A stretch of 64,000 nucleotides of DNA, from positions 124,001 to 188,000 of the forward strand of contig NZ_BJUA01000003.1 of NCBI RefSeq assembly GCF_007989825.1, read 5' to 3'. Source of the stretch: Cellulomonas persica (GTDB taxonomy: Bacteria; Actinomycetota; Actinomycetes; Actinomycetales; Cellulomonadaceae). The translations under genes were made by a program, and so were the position numbers. Of this stretch, positions 41,943-51,828 are shown piece by piece. Position 1 is the stretch's first letter, and every line of letters starts with the position of its first letter. The notes below the pieces were generated by a model. It was not told the origin of the DNA, did not search any database, and saw nothing but the letters and a program-made list of their open reading frames with translations.

Positions 41943-42638
41943 ATGACCCAGGTGCTTCTGGCGGAAGACGATCCCGCTATTGCCGAGCCTTTGGCGCGGG
42001 CGCTCGGACGTGAAGGCTATGACGTGAGCGTGCAAGGTACCGGTCAAGGGGCGATCGACGGGGCGGCCACGGCCGATCTCGTCGTGCTCGACCTGGGCCT
42101 GCCGGACATGGACGGCCTCGACGTCGCGCGCGCGATCCGCAACCAGGGCCTGACCACGCCGGTGCTGGTGCTCACGGCGCGTGCGGACGAGGTCGACCTG
42201 GTCGTCGGCCTCGACGCGGGCGCCGACGACTACGTCACCAAGCCGTTCCGGCTCGCCGAGCTGCTCGCGCGCGTCCGGGCGCTGCTGCGCCGCACCGCGG
42301 TCGAGGCCGGCGACGAGGACGAGCTGCACGCGCAGAACGTGCGCGTCGACGTCGCGGCGCACCGCGCGTTCCAGGGCGAGCGCGAGCTGCACCTGACCGC
42401 GAAGGAGTTCGACCTGCTGCGCGTGCTCGTCGCGTCGGCCGGCAACGTCGTCGCGCGCGAGACGCTCATGCGTGAGGTGTGGGACTCCGACCCCACCGGC
42501 TCGACCAAGACGCTCGACATGCACGTGTCGTGGCTGCGCCGCAAGCTCGGCGACGACGCGAACGCCCCGCGCTACATCTCCACGGTGCGCGGCATGGGCT
42601 TCCGGTTCGAGACCGGCCCCGTGCCCGCCGGGATCTAG
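41943..42638 (+). CDS. OmpR-family response regulator
   Basis: A 231-residue regulator. VLLAEDDPAIAEPL starts the receiver, with the phosphoacceptor aspartate in LVVLDLGLPDMDG and the conserved lysine in YVTKPF. The trans_reg_C winged helix at the C-terminus ends in ISTVRGMGFRFE. The gene is followed 12 bp later by its kinase gene. The early codons look less GC-biased than the rest of the window (for example GCTATTGCC), as often seen around leaderless starts. Target genes unknown. Confidence 0.93.
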   Translation: MTQVLLAEDDPAIAEPLARALGREGYDVSVQGTGQGAIDGAATADLVVLDLGLPDMDGLDVARAIRNQGLTTPVLVLTARADEVDLVVGLDAGADDYVTKPFRLAELLARVRALLRRTAVEAGDEDELHAQNVRVDVAAHRAFQGERELHLTAKEFDLLRVLVASAGNVVARETLMREVWDSDPTGSTKTLDMHVSWLRRKLGDDANAPRYISTVRGMGFRFETGPVPAGI

Positions 42639-42650
42639 GACCGACGGCGC

Positions 42651-43976
42651 GTGCGTCGTCGCGTCCTGCAGGCGACGATCGCGGCGGTCACCGTCGCGGT
42701 GGTCCTGCTCGGCTTCCCGCTGGCCTTCCTCGGGGCACAGCTCGTGCGCGAGAACGAGCTGCAGCGGCTCGAGACCCGGGCCCAGTCCGCGGCCCGTGCG
42801 GTGGACTTCCGGATCGGGCTCGGGATCGAGCTCAACGACCAGATGTTCGAGCCGTTCGCCGACGGCAGCGACGGCGAGGTTCCCGCCTCCGTCGTCGTGC
42901 ACGCGCCCGACGGCACGGTGTACCAGGCGGGCACCCGCGTCGAGGGGCGCAGCCAGTCGGTCGAGGCGGTCTCCGACCAGGGCGCGATGGTCGTGCTGTA
43001 CGTCTCCTGGTGGGAGGTGTTCTGGCTCAGCGCGCGCGTGATCGCGCTCGTCGTGATCGCGGCGGTCGTCGCCTTCGCGGCCGGGATCGCCATGGCCATC
43101 TGGCAGGCGAACCGGCTCGCGGCGCCGCTCGTGTACCTCGCGGCGTCGGCCGAGCAGCTCGGGTCGGGGCAGGTGCGGCCGCAGCTCGAGCCGTCCGGCG
43201 TCGAGGAGATCGACCTCGTGGCGTCCGAGCTCGCGCGCAGCGCCGACCGCATGGCCGGGCGGCTCGCGGCCGAGCGCAAGTTCGCCTCGGACGCCTCGCA
43301 CCAGCTGCGCACGCCGCTGACCGCGCTGTCGATGCGGCTCGAGGAGATCATGCTCGCCTCGGACGACCCGCAGGTCCGGGAGGAGGCGCGGATCAGCCTC
43401 GAGCAGGTCGAGCGCCTCGTCCGCGTGGTCGACGACCTGCTCATGTCCTCTCGCCGCGCGCAGGGCGGCACGACCGAGGCCGTGCAGCTCCTCGAGGTCG
43501 TGCACCAGCAGGAGGAGGAGTGGGCGGCCACGTTCGAGGCGGTGGGCCGCCGGCTCGTCGTCGAGGTCGACCGGGCCACGCAGGTGCTCGCGACGCCCGG
43601 CGCGCTCGCGCAGGTGCTCGCGACGCTCATCGAGAACTCGCTGCGGCACGGCGCGGGCACGACGACGGTCCGCTCGCGGTCGGGCGGGCCGTCCGGCACG
43701 GTCGTCGTCGAGGTGGCCGACGAGGGTGACGGCGTGCCCGACGAGCTCGCCGGGCGGATCTTCGAGCGCGACGTGACCTCGGGCAAGGGCACGGGGCTGG
43801 GCCTCGCGCTCGCGCGCGACCTGGCGTCCGCCGACGGCGGCCGGCTCGAGCTCGCGCAGCGCAGGCCGGCGGTCTTCGCGCTGTTCCTCTCGGGTGTGCC
43901 CGCGTCCCTGCGGCCCGACGTGGTGCTCCCTCTGGGCGCGGTCGTCTCGTCGCGCCCCGATCGTCGGCGCCGCTGA
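42651..43976 (+). CDS. Sensor histidine kinase, HAMP/HisKA type
   Basis: A 441-residue kinase with two membrane helices (about residues 8-28 and 120-145) flanking an extracytoplasmic sensor of about 90 residues, then a HAMP-like linker. The phosphoacceptor is in SDASHQLRTPLTAL, and the HATPase_c domain has TLIENSLRHGAG and DEGDGVPDE, ending in GTGLGLALARDLA. Start GTG 42651 lies 12 bp after the regulator stop with only a weak AGGA upstream, so translation probably relies on coupling. Signal unknown. Confidence 0.92.
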   Translation: MRRRVLQATIAAVTVAVVLLGFPLAFLGAQLVRENELQRLETRAQSAARAVDFRIGLGIELNDQMFEPFADGSDGEVPASVVVHAPDGTVYQAGTRVEGRSQSVEAVSDQGAMVVLYVSWWEVFWLSARVIALVVIAAVVAFAAGIAMAIWQANRLAAPLVYLAASAEQLGSGQVRPQLEPSGVEEIDLVASELARSADRMAGRLAAERKFASDASHQLRTPLTALSMRLEEIMLASDDPQVREEARISLEQVERLVRVVDDLLMSSRRAQGGTTEAVQLLEVVHQQEEEWAATFEAVGRRLVVEVDRATQVLATPGALAQVLATLIENSLRHGAGTTTVRSRSGGPSGTVVVEVADEGDGVPDELAGRIFERDVTSGKGTGLGLALARDLASADGGRLELAQRRPAVFALFLSGVPASLRPDVVLPLGAVVSSRPDRRRR

Positions 43977-44053
43977 GGGCCACCTCGGAGCGCCCCGGAG
44001 CGGGGGCGGGTTTGGGTACTGTAAGCGCTCGCGACGAGCCCGGAAGGACGTGC

Positions 44054-45250
44054 ATGTACCGCCTCGAACCCGCTCTCCAGCACTACGTCTGGGGATCGAC
44101 GCACGCGATCCCGGCGTTGCTCGGGTTCGCGGCCGATGACCGGCCGGTCGCCGAGGCGTGGTTCGGTGCGCACCCCCTGGCGCCGGCTCGGCTCGTCGGG
44201 GCGAGCGCGCCGACGCTCGACGCGCTCGTGAGCGCCGACCCGCACGCGGTGCTCGGCGACGACGTGGTCGCGCGGTTCGGCCGCGAGCTGCCGTACCTGC
44301 TCAAGCTCATCGCGGCGGCGTCCCCGGTCTCGCTGCAGGTGCACCCGTCGCGGGAACGTGCGCGCGTCGGGTTCGAGCGTGAGGACCGCGCCGGGGTGCC
44401 GATCGACGCCCCCGAGCGCAGCTACCGCGACGTCAACCACAAGCCCGAGCTCGTGTTCGCGCTGTCGCAGCTCGACGCGATGGTCGGGTTCCGGGCGCCG
44501 CGGCGTGCGGCCGAGCTCCTCGTCGGGCTCGAGTCCTCGCTCGCGGAGCAGCTGCACAAGCTCCTGACGCGCGACCCGTCGCCCGGGGGTGTGCGTGCGG
44601 CCTTCGAGTGGCTGCTCGCCCCGGCCACCCGGCCGCACCCCGACGAGGTCGCCGCGCTCGCGCACGCGTGCCAGCGCCGCCTCGACGCGGGCTCGCCCTC
44701 GCCGCGCACCGACCGGACCGTCATCCGCCTGCACGCCCAGTACCCGGGCGACCCGGGCGCGGTGACGTCGGTGCTGCTCAACCCGGTGACGCTGCAGCCG
44801 GGGGAGGTGCTGTTCGTCCCGGCGGGCGCGGTGCACGCCTACCTCGAGGGCTTCGCGGTCGAGCTCATGGCCAACTCCGACAACGTCCTGCGCGCGGGCC
44901 TGACGTCCAAGCACGTCGACGTGCCCGAGCTGCTCGACAACCTCGACACGGTCGCCGCCCCGCCGATCCGGATCGCCCCCGAGCACGTGTTCACGTCGAC
45001 CGACGTGTTCTACGCGCCCGTCGACGACTTCGAGCTGTCGGTCACGCAGCTGCAGGACGAGTCCGACGAGGTCCGGCTGCCCGGGCGCGGCCCGCGCGTG
45101 CTGCTGTGCCTCGAGGGCACGGTGCAGGTGCGCGGCGAGCACGACGGCACGTTGCGGCTCGAGGCCGGCCAGTCGGCGTTCGTCCCCGCCGCGGAGGGTC
45201 TGCTCATGGCGCGCGGCGCCGGCCGCGTCGTGCAGGCGGGCGTTCCCTGA
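44054..45250 (+). CDS. manA: Mannose-6-phosphate isomerase, class I
   Basis: A 398-residue type I phosphomannose isomerase that interconverts fructose-6-phosphate and mannose-6-phosphate and so supplies GDP-mannose for glycans. LQHYVWGS at the N-terminus, LQVHPSRE with zinc ligands and DVNHKPELVFAL with the conserved His/Glu identify the family. ATG 44054 follows GGAAGGA. A TACTGT -10-like motif lies at 44017-44022. The stop is only 3 bp from the convergent GtrA gene. Its position beside the polysaccharide island suits a role in nucleotide-sugar supply. Confidence 0.95.
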   Translation: MYRLEPALQHYVWGSTHAIPALLGFAADDRPVAEAWFGAHPLAPARLVGASAPTLDALVSADPHAVLGDDVVARFGRELPYLLKLIAAASPVSLQVHPSRERARVGFEREDRAGVPIDAPERSYRDVNHKPELVFALSQLDAMVGFRAPRRAAELLVGLESSLAEQLHKLLTRDPSPGGVRAAFEWLLAPATRPHPDEVAALAHACQRRLDAGSPSPRTDRTVIRLHAQYPGDPGAVTSVLLNPVTLQPGEVLFVPAGAVHAYLEGFAVELMANSDNVLRAGLTSKHVDVPELLDNLDTVAAPPIRIAPEHVFTSTDVFYAPVDDFELSVTQLQDESDEVRLPGRGPRVLLCLEGTVQVRGEHDGTLRLEAGQSAFVPAAEGLLMARGAGRVVQAGVP

Positions 45251-45253
45251 CCG

Positions 45254-45859
45254 TCAGGGGAGGGGCTCGGGCTCGTGCTCGAGGTGGTGCTGCTCGTACA
45301 GCTCGTCGGCCGCGACCACCGCGCCGAACGGCACGACCGGCTGCACCGCGAGAGCGACGACGGCCTCCGCGGTCGCGCGCTCGTCGGCCGACGGCACGTC
45401 GTCGTCCACGTCACCCGTGAACACCCAGCGCTTGTAGCCCACGTACCGCAGGGCCGTGCCGAGCGCGATGCCCAGCAGGTTGGCGACGTTGTCCGGCACC
45501 GGGCCGTCGAGGTGCAGCACGTACTGCGAGAACGCCAGGGGAGCAGCGCCCACCGCGAGCCCGAGCCCGTTGACGACGACGAACAGCAGCAGCTCGCGTC
45601 CGCGGTGCTGCGTGCGGTGCTGCGAGAACGTCCACAGCCGGTTGCCGACCCACGACACGAGGGTCGCGACGAGGGTCGAGACCACCTTGGCGGTGATGGG
45701 CTTCTCGGCGAGCAGCTCGCCCGGGCCGAACCGCAGGAGGTTGAACAGGCCCATGTCGACGACGAACGCGACGCCTCCCACCGACAGGAAGCGCGCCAGC
45801 TCGGCGAGCCGGGCCCGGTGGTCGGGACCCAGCAGGCGGGTGAGCACGGCGGTCGTCAC
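45254..45859 (-). CDS. GtrA-family membrane protein
   Basis: A 201-residue protein with the four-helix GtrA/DPMS domain: RFLSVGGVAFVVDMGLFNLL, then TLVSWVGNRLWTFS, and RYVGYKRWVF near the end of the domain. Such proteins are thought to flip or bind polyprenyl-phosphate-linked sugars during cell-wall glycan decoration. A cytoplasmic C-terminal tail of about 50 residues is acidic. GTG 45859 has TATCCT 7 nt upstream, a leaderless start. It opens the polysaccharide island, divergent from purK. Confidence 0.9.
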   Translation of the reverse strand: MTTAVLTRLLGPDHRARLAELARFLSVGGVAFVVDMGLFNLLRFGPGELLAEKPITAKVVSTLVATLVSWVGNRLWTFSQHRTQHRGRELLLFVVVNGLGLAVGAAPLAFSQYVLHLDGPVPDNVANLLGIALGTALRYVGYKRWVFTGDVDDDVPSADERATAEAVVALAVQPVVPFGAVVAADELYEQHHLEHEPEPLP

Positions 45860-45866
45860 GTTTGTG

Positions 45867-45872
45867 AGGATA
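45867..45872 (-). promoter_or_regulatory. -10 motif TATCCT of a leaderless promoter (GtrA gene)
   Basis: TATCCT ends 7 nt before the GTG at 45859. Confidence 0.55.
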
Positions 45873-45920
45873 GCCCGCGTCGCCGTCGGACGGGCCGACC
45901 CAGGTCCCGGCCTACTCGGT

Positions 45921-45926
45921 TAGGGT
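45921..45926 (+). promoter_or_regulatory. -10 motif TAGGGT of a leaderless promoter (purK)
   Basis: TAGGGT ends 8 nt before the GTG at 45935, with no ribosome binding site. It is divergent from the GtrA promoter about 50 bp away. Confidence 0.55.
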
Positions 45927-45934
45927 GGTCGCCC

Positions 45935-47101
45935 GTGAACGCACCCCTGGTCGCCGTGGTCGGCGGCGGACAGCTCGCCCGCATGATGGTGCCGGCGGCG
46001 ACCGCGCTCGGCATCCACCTGCGGGTGCTCGTCGAGAGCCCCACGGGCTCGGCCGCGCAGGTCGTCGTGGACGCCCCCGTGGGCGAGGCGTCCGACGAGG
46101 CCGCGATCACCGCGCTCGCGCAGGGCGCCGACGCGCTGACGTTCGAGCACGAGCACGTGCCGAACGCGCTGCTGGACCGGCTCGTCGCCGCGGGGGTCGC
46201 GGTGCGTCCCGACGCCGCGGCGCTCGTGCACGCGCAGGACAAGATCGTCATGCGACGCCGCCTCACGGCGCTCGGCGTCCCGTGCCCGCGCTGGGCGCCC
46301 GTGGCGAGCCGCGAGGACCTCGCGGCGTTCCTGGCGGACCAGCCGGGCGGTGCGGCCGTGGTCAAGACCGCGCGGGGTGGGTACGACGGCAAGGGTGTGC
46401 GCGTCGTCTCGTCGTCCGACGAGGCCGACGACTGGCTCGCCGCCGCGGCGCTGCCGGACGGCGTCCCGGTGCTCGTCGAGGAGAAGGTGCCGTACACGCG
46501 TGAGCTCGCGGTGCTCGTCGCGCGCCGCCCCTCGGGCGAGGTGCGCACGTGGCCCGTCGTCGAGTCGGTGCAGCGCGACGGCGTGTGCGCGGAGGTCGTC
46601 GCCCCCGCGCCGGACCTCGCGGACGCGACGCGCGACGAGGCGCTCGACGTCGCGGTGCGCGTGGCCGAGGGCCTCGGCGTCGTCGGCGTGCTGGCCGTCG
46701 AGCTGTTCGAGGTGCCGGGCGGTCCCGGTGAGGCGCCCCGCGTGCTCGTCAACGAGCTCGCCATGCGCCCGCACAACTCGGGTCACTGGACCATCGACGG
46801 TTCGGTCACGAGCCAGTTCGAGCAGCACCTGCGTGCCGTGCTGGACCTGCCGCTCGGCGACCCGGCGCCCCGCGCGCGGTGGACCGTGATGGCGAACGTG
46901 CTCGGCAGCACGCTGCCCGACCTGACCGCCGCGCTCCCGCTCGTCGCCGCGCTCGACCCCGGCGCCAAGGTGCAGCTCTACGGCAAGGACGTGCGGCCGG
47001 GCCGCAAGCTCGGTCACGTCAACGTCAGCGGCGACGACCTCGACGAGGTGCGCGCCCGCGCGCTCGCCGCGGCGGCGCTGCTGCGCGGTGAGACACTCTG
47101 A
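45935..47101 (+). CDS. purK: N5-carboxyaminoimidazole ribonucleotide synthase
   Basis: A 388-residue ATP-grasp enzyme that carboxylates aminoimidazole ribonucleotide with bicarbonate in purine synthesis. [11 protein letters not shown] is the N-terminal glycine-rich motif, [12 protein letters not shown] the ATP-grasp loop, and [14 protein letters not shown] the C-terminal signature. GTG 45935 sits at the start of family homology; the long open frame upstream runs antisense to the GtrA gene and is not coding. purE follows 23 bp later. Confidence 0.96.
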   Translation: MNAPLVAVVGGGQLARMMVPAATALGIHLRVLVESPTGSAAQVVVDAPVGEASDEAAITALAQGADALTFEHEHVPNALLDRLVAAGVAVRPDAAALVHAQDKIVMRRRLTALGVPCPRWAPVASREDLAAFLADQPGGAAVVKTARGGYDGKGVRVVSSSDEADDWLAAAALPDGVPVLVEEKVPYTRELAVLVARRPSGEVRTWPVVESVQRDGVCAEVVAPAPDLADATRDEALDVAVRVAEGLGVVGVLAVELFEVPGGPGEAPRVLVNELAMRPHNSGHWTIDGSVTSQFEQHLRAVLDLPLGDPAPRARWTVMANVLGSTLPDLTAALPLVAALDPGAKVQLYGKDVRPGRKLGHVNVSGDDLDEVRARALAAAALLRGETL

Positions 47102-47124
47102 CGCGCGACGACAAGGAGACTTCG

Positions 47125-47664
47125 ATGACCGCAGCCGCCCAGGTGGGCATCGTGATGGGCTCGGACTCCGACTGGCCGGTCATGGAGGCCGCCGCGCAGG
47201 TGCTCGCGGAGCTCGGCGTCCCGGTCGAGGTCGACGTCGTCTCGGCGCACCGGCAGCCCGACAAGATGATCGCGTACGGGCGGCAGGCGGCCTCGCGCGG
47301 GCTGCGCGTGATCGTCGCGGGTGCCGGCGGCGCCGCGCACCTGCCGGGCATGCTCGCGTCGGTGACGACGCTGCCCGTCGTGGGCGTGCCCGTGCCGCTG
47401 CGGTACCTCGATGGCATGGACTCGCTGCTGTCGATCGTGCAGATGCCCGCGGGCATCCCCGTCGCGACCGTGTCCGTGGGCGGCGCGCGCAACGCCGGGC
47501 TGCTGGCCGCGCGCATCCTCGCCTCGGGCACGGACGACGAGTCCGCGCGCCTGGCCCAGCGGCTCGCGGCGTTCAGCGACGACCTGCGCGCGCAGGCCGA
47601 CGCGAAGGGCGAGCGCCTGCGCGGGCTGACGTCGGGCCGTCCCGCCACGGGTTTCCAGGCCTGA
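47125..47664 (+). CDS. purE: N5-carboxyaminoimidazole ribonucleotide mutase
   Basis: A 179-residue class I PurE that converts N5-CAIR to CAIR, the step after Pur[15 protein letters not shown] holds the phosphate-binding loop, SAHRQPDKM the catalytic histidine, and [11 protein letters not shown] the third block. ATG 47125 follows AAGGAGA at good spacing. The order purK-purE is standard in actinobacteria; the neighbourhood with surface-glycan genes is also common in Micrococcales. Confidence 0.96.
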   Translation: MTAAAQVGIVMGSDSDWPVMEAAAQVLAELGVPVEVDVVSAHRQPDKMIAYGRQAASRGLRVIVAGAGGAAHLPGMLASVTTLPVVGVPVPLRYLDGMDSLLSIVQMPAGIPVATVSVGGARNAGLLAARILASGTDDESARLAQRLAAFSDDLRAQADAKGERLRGLTSGRPATGFQA

Positions 47665-47750
47665 CCACGCCGGGCGTCTGACCGGCGCGATCCGTCCCGC
47701 GGGTCGGCGCAGCCGAAATCGGGCAGCGTCGGGTCAGGGCAGCGGTCGGG

Positions 47751-49856
47751 TCAGGGGAGCCCCGCGGCGACGAGCTGCTGCTCGAGCACGTCGGTGAGCG
47801 ACCGGGCGTACGTCGCGGTGATGTGCGAGCCCTGCCGGTACACCGTCACGCCGCCGATGACCGGCCAGCCGTGGTTGCCCGGCGTGATCCACGGCTGCAT
47901 GTCGGCGACCGGCGTCCCGGTGCGCTCGGCGGCCTGGATCAGCGTCGGGCGCTTCTCGACGGCCAGCCGGAACTCGCACGCGGAGACGTCGTCCTCGTGC
48001 GACGCGACGCACGCGATCATGTCGGTGTCGGGCTTGCGGTTGTCGGCGACGACCACCGGACGACGCCCCGCGTCCGTCAGGTCCCGCAGGACGTCCTCGA
48101 GCGCGCCGCGCATGACCTTGCGGCTCTGCCGGGCGCACGAGTCCGGGGAGGCGCACGCGACCTGGCTCGCCTGCGACAGCAGGACGTGGTCGATCGCGTC
48201 GTCCGCGAGGACGGCGTCGATCCGGACGTCGTTCACGCGGCGGCACGCGTCGTTCGGCGCGTCCTCGCGGTCGACCACCGTCACGTGGGCGAACGGGCAC
48301 GCCGACTGCAGCATCGTGACGAGGTGCCAGCCACGACGGTCGGCGATCTGCTGGAGCGCGTCGAGCCACTGGTGCATCTTCGAGTCGCCCACGACCGCGA
48401 TCGTCGGGCCGGTCGGGTCGCCGTAGTCGCACAGCTCGACGTCCTCGGCACGCACCGGACCGATGCACTTCTCACCGGCGAGCGCGCCGACGTCGTCGCC
48501 GATCAGGCTCGGGGTCGGGAGGTAGCCGGTGGGGCTGCGGTCGTCGGGAGCCCAGTCGGCGGGCGGCTCGTCGAGACCGAGCACGCGCCCGCCGGGGTGC
48601 GTCTGGCCGAGGGTCTGCGCCGCGGCCTGCTCGGTCGCCAGACGGCGGTCCGCCGCGAGGACGAGCGCGCCGGCCGCGACCAGGCCGACGAGGATGCAGA
48701 CCAGCCCCGCGGCAAGCGCGCGTCGCGGCGCGGCGAGCAGCGTCGACGTGTGGAACGGCTGCTCGACCACCCGGTACGCGAGCCAGGCCGGCACGACCGA
48801 GAACCCGATCGCGAGCAGCGCGGTGGGCACCCGCAGCGGCTCACCGGGCGTGCCCCAGAACGCCTGCGCTCCGATGAGCACGGGCCAGTGCCACAGGTAG
48901 AGCGAGTACGACAGCGCGCCGACGTCCTGCATCGGTGCGAGCTCGAGCGGCGCGAGCCGGCCGCGGCCGTCTCCCGTCCCCGCGGCGATGACGGCCGCAG
49001 CGCCCAGGACGGGCAGCAGCGCAGCGAGGCCGGGGAACGGCGTGCTGACGTCGAACAGCGCCGCCGCGGCGGCGATCGCGGCGATGCCGGCCCAGCCCAG
49101 CGCGGTGCGCACGACGAGCGGGAGCCGTCCGACCCGGGTCAGCCCGACCGCGAGCAGCGCGCCCACGGTGAGCTCCCACAGCCGCGTCGTCGTCACGAAG
49201 TACGCCCGTCCCGGGTCGGCCGAGGTGAGGTGCACCGACCAGGCCAGTGACGGCACGGCGATGACGAGCAGACCGAGCGCGAGCCGGCCGCGCGACAACG
49301 GACCGGAGCGCCGCCGCGCCCACCAGAGCAGGCCCACGATCAGCAGCGGCCAGACGACGTAGAACTGCTCCTCGACCGCGAGCGACCAGAAGTGCTGCAG
49401 CGGGCTGGTGGCGGTGTCGGCGGCCAGGTAGTCCACGGACAGGTCCGCGAACCGCCAGTTCACGACGTACAGCGCGGACGCGACCATGTCTGAGGCCACG
49501 TCGCGCCACTGCGAGACGGGCAGGACCGCGGCCGTGACGGCCGCCACGGCGACGAACACGAGCGCGGTCGCGGGCAGCAGGCGGCGGGCGCGGCGCGCGT
49601 AGAACCGCGTGAGCGACAGGCGTCCGGTGCGCTCGATCTCGCGGACGATCAGTCCCGTGATGAGGAAGCCGGAGATGACGAAGAAGACGTCGACGCCGAC
49701 GTATCCGCCCGGCAGGCCGGGGACGCCCGCGTGGTAGAGCAGGACGAGCGCGACGGCCACCGCGCGCAGCCCCTGGATGTCACGCCGGAAACCCGGCGGG
49801 GCTGAGCCGGTGGTGCTCGAACCCGACGGACGGTCCCGCTCGCGCGGGACGGTCAT
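47751..49856 (-). CDS. Acyltransferase-3 with C-terminal SGNH domain (OafA/OafB-like), island copy 1
   Basis: A 701-residue membrane enzyme expected to acetylate a surface polysaccharide. Residues 20-350 are an acyltransferase-3 domain of about ten helices (FRRDIQGLRAVAV, VDVFFVISGFLI, HFWSLAVEEQFY). One more helix leads to an extracytoplasmic SGNH domain with VVGDSKMHQW. In that domain the C-terminal motif reads YRQGSHIT, so the histidine is kept but the usual Asp of D-x-x-H is Gln. ATG 49856 marks where homology starts; the upstream open frame overlaps the glycosyltransferase gene. It ends the exporter operon, 11 bp after the previous stop. Confidence 0.92.
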   Translation of the reverse strand: MTVPRERDRPSGSSTTGSAPPGFRRDIQGLRAVAVALVLLYHAGVPGLPGGYVGVDVFFVISGFLITGLIVREIERTGRLSLTRFYARRARRLLPATALVFVAVAAVTAAVLPVSQWRDVASDMVASALYVVNWRFADLSVDYLAADTATSPLQHFWSLAVEEQFYVVWPLLIVGLLWWARRRSGPLSRGRLALGLLVIAVPSLAWSVHLTSADPGRAYFVTTTRLWELTVGALLAVGLTRVGRLPLVVRTALGWAGIAAIAAAAALFDVSTPFPGLAALLPVLGAAAVIAAGTGDGRGRLAPLELAPMQDVGALSYSLYLWHWPVLIGAQAFWGTPGEPLRVPTALLAIGFSVVPAWLAYRVVEQPFHTSTLLAAPRRALAAGLVCILVGLVAAGALVLAADRRLATEQAAAQTLGQTHPGGRVLGLDEPPADWAPDDRSPTGYLPTPSLIGDDVGALAGEKCIGPVRAEDVELCDYGDPTGPTIAVVGDSKMHQWLDALQQIADRRGWHLVTMLQSACPFAHVTVVDREDAPNDACRRVNDVRIDAVLADDAIDHVLLSQASQVACASPDSCARQSRKVMRGALEDVLRDLTDAGRRPVVVADNRKPDTDMIACVASHEDDVSACEFRLAVEKRPTLIQAAERTGTPVADMQPWITPGNHGWPVIGGVTVYRQGSHITATYARSLTDVLEQQLVAAGLP

Positions 49857-49867
49857 CGTCGCCGAGG

Positions 49868-50998
49868 TCACGGCGTGGTGCTTCGTCGCGTCCGGTGCTT
49901 GGCGACGACCCGCTCGAGCTCGGCCAGGAAGGCCGCGCTCTGCACCGACCAGTCGAACTCGGCGACCGCGGTGGCCCGCCCGGACTGCGCCATGCGCTCG
50001 CGCAGGTCCGGGTCCTCGAGCAGCCGCAGGACCGCGTCGACCGCGACCGACGGCGTCGCGAACGGCACGACGAAGCCGCACTCGGCGCGCTCGACGAGCG
50101 CCTGCGCGAGGGGCAGGGGAGTGGTCACGACCGGCACGCCGTGCGCCATGTACTCGACGACCTTGGTCGGCAGGCTCGCGCGGTAGTTCGCGGTGTCGTG
50201 CAGCAGACTCAGCCCCGCGAGCGCCCCGTCGAGCGCCTTCATCGCGACCTCGGAGGACTGCCGCCCGTCCCAGCGCACGTCGCCCGCCTCGACGGCGGCC
50301 CGCAGCGCGGTCGTCGTCGGCTCGTCGGCGGGACCGATGAGCCGCAACGTGACGGCGCCGTCGGTGCGCCTGCGCAGCTGACGGCCGACCTCGATGAGGT
50401 CGAGGCCGCCACGGACGCGGGTGATCGAGCCGACGTACAGCACGGTGGAGCCGCCGCTCGGGCTCACGTCGGCGGGGACGCGGACCGTGTTGGGCACGAC
50501 CGTGTGCGCCTGCGAGAAGCGGTCCTGGTAGGCGTGCTCGGCCAGGATGAGGTCGAAGTGCCGCTCGGACCAGCGCTCGAGCCAGCGCGCGGCCGCGGAC
50601 GCGACCCCGCGCGCGCTGCGCGGCAGCCAGCCCTTGTGCTCGATCGCACCCGCGGTGTCCTCGTGCACGTCCCAGACGACCGCCGGCGTGCTGCGCGACG
50701 CGGTCGCGAGCACGAGCTCCGGGTCGTGCAGGAGCACGAGGTCGTGCCGCGGCGACTCGGCGTGCACGAGCCGCCGCGCGGCACGCCACGCGGCGGCACG
50801 CCGACGCCCGTACGCGCGGGGCAGGTCGAGCGCCCGCAGGCGCGGGAGCTCGGGGACCGGGGCGCCGGTCGCGGAGAACGGCGCGGCGTACGTGACGTGC
50901 CACCCCGCGTCGAGCATCGCCGCGATCTGGCGCGCGAAGATCCGGGAGTCGCGCGGGTCGTGCACGATCGTCACCACGAGGACTCGCACCGCGCTCAC
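49868..50998 (-). CDS. Glycosyltransferase family 4
   Basis: A 376-residue GT-B fold glycosyltransferase. RVLVVTIVHDPRDSRIF is the N-terminal acceptor-side start, TVLYVGSITRVRGGLDLIE the nucleotide-sugar domain, and KVVEYMAHGVPVVTT the region around the catalytic glutamate. It would build a surface polysaccharide that the adjacent Wzm/Wzt-type exporter moves. GTG 50998 overlaps the ATPase stop (GTGA). Donor and acceptor unknown. Confidence 0.88.
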   Translation of the reverse strand: MSAVRVLVVTIVHDPRDSRIFARQIAAMLDAGWHVTYAAPFSATGAPVPELPRLRALDLPRAYGRRRAAAWRAARRLVHAESPRHDLVLLHDPELVLATASRSTPAVVWDVHEDTAGAIEHKGWLPRSARGVASAAARWLERWSERHFDLILAEHAYQDRFSQAHTVVPNTVRVPADVSPSGGSTVLYVGSITRVRGGLDLIEVGRQLRRRTDGAVTLRLIGPADEPTTTALRAAVEAGDVRWDGRQSSEVAMKALDGALAGLSLLHDTANYRASLPTKVVEYMAHGVPVVTTPLPLAQALVERAECGFVVPFATPSVAVDAVLRLLEDPDLRERMAQSGRATAVAEFDWSVQSAAFLAELERVVAKHRTRRSTTP

Positions 50999-51828
50999 CC
51001 CCGCAGCCGCTTCTTGCGACGGATGGCCCGCATGACGCGCTCGTAGCTGTCGCAGACCTCGTCGGTGGGGCCGTCCATGCGCAGCAGGCCGCGGTCGATC
51101 CAGATCGCGCGGTCGCACATCTTGCGCACGGTCGCCGTCGAGTGGCTCACGAGGAACACGGTGCCAGCCTGCTGCCGGATCTCCTCGACGCGCGCCGCGC
51201 TCTTGGCACGGAACTCGACGTCACCGGTCGACAGGGCCTCGTCGATGATGAGGATGTCGGGTGCGGTGGACGCCGAGATGGCGAACCGCAGGCGCGCGGC
51301 CATGCCCGACGAGTAGGTGCGCATGGGCAGGTGGACGAAGTCGCCGATGCCCGCGAAGTCGACGATCCAGTCGTGCAGCTCGTTGACCTGCTTACGGCTC
51401 AGGCCCTTGGCCAGGCCGCCGAGCATGATGTTGCGCTCCCCGGACAACGCGCTCGACAGCGCCGCGTTGACACCCATGAGCGCGATGTCGCCGCCTGCCC
51501 ACACCTCGCCGCCGGCGGTGGGGATGAGCCCCGCGATCGCGCGCAGCAGCGTGCTCTTGCCCGAGCCGTTGCGGCCGATCACGCCGATCGACTCACCCTC
51601 GTACGCCACGAAGCTGACCCCGCGCACCGCGGGGACCTCGGTGACGGTGCCCACGTGCCGCGTCACGCGGTCGAGCGCGCGGCCGAGCCGGCCCTCGGCC
51701 TCGTCGCCGAGCGCGTTGCGCTTGCCGCCGTACGCCTTGTACGTCACGCGCAGGTCGCGCACGACGATGGACGGCACACGCCCGGGCGGGACCGGGACAC
51801 CGGTGCCGGTCACGTCAGTCGCGGCCAT
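50995..51828 (-). CDS. Polysaccharide/teichoic-acid ABC exporter ATPase (Wzt/TagH-like)
   Basis: A 277-residue ATPase with Walker A GRNGSGKST, signature TYSSGMAARLRFAI and Walker B ILIIDEALSTGD; the EALSTGD variant and the RxRNAL-type insertion near residue 35 are typical for O-antigen and teichoic-acid exporters. It lacks the C-terminal carbohydrate-binding domain of some Wzt proteins, so chain-end recognition by it is unlikely. It overlaps the permease gene by 14 bp. Confidence 0.92.
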   Translation of the reverse strand: MAATDVTGTGVPVPPGRVPSIVVRDLRVTYKAYGGKRNALGDEAEGRLGRALDRVTRHVGTVTEVPAVRGVSFVAYEGESIGVIGRNGSGKSTLLRAIAGLIPTAGGEVWAGGDIALMGVNAALSSALSGERNIMLGGLAKGLSRKQVNELHDWIVDFAGIGDFVHLPMRTYSSGMAARLRFAISASTAPDILIIDEALSTGDVEFRAKSAARVEEIRQQAGTVFLVSHSTATVRKMCDRAIWIDRGLLRMDGPTDEVCDSYERVMRAIRRKKRLRG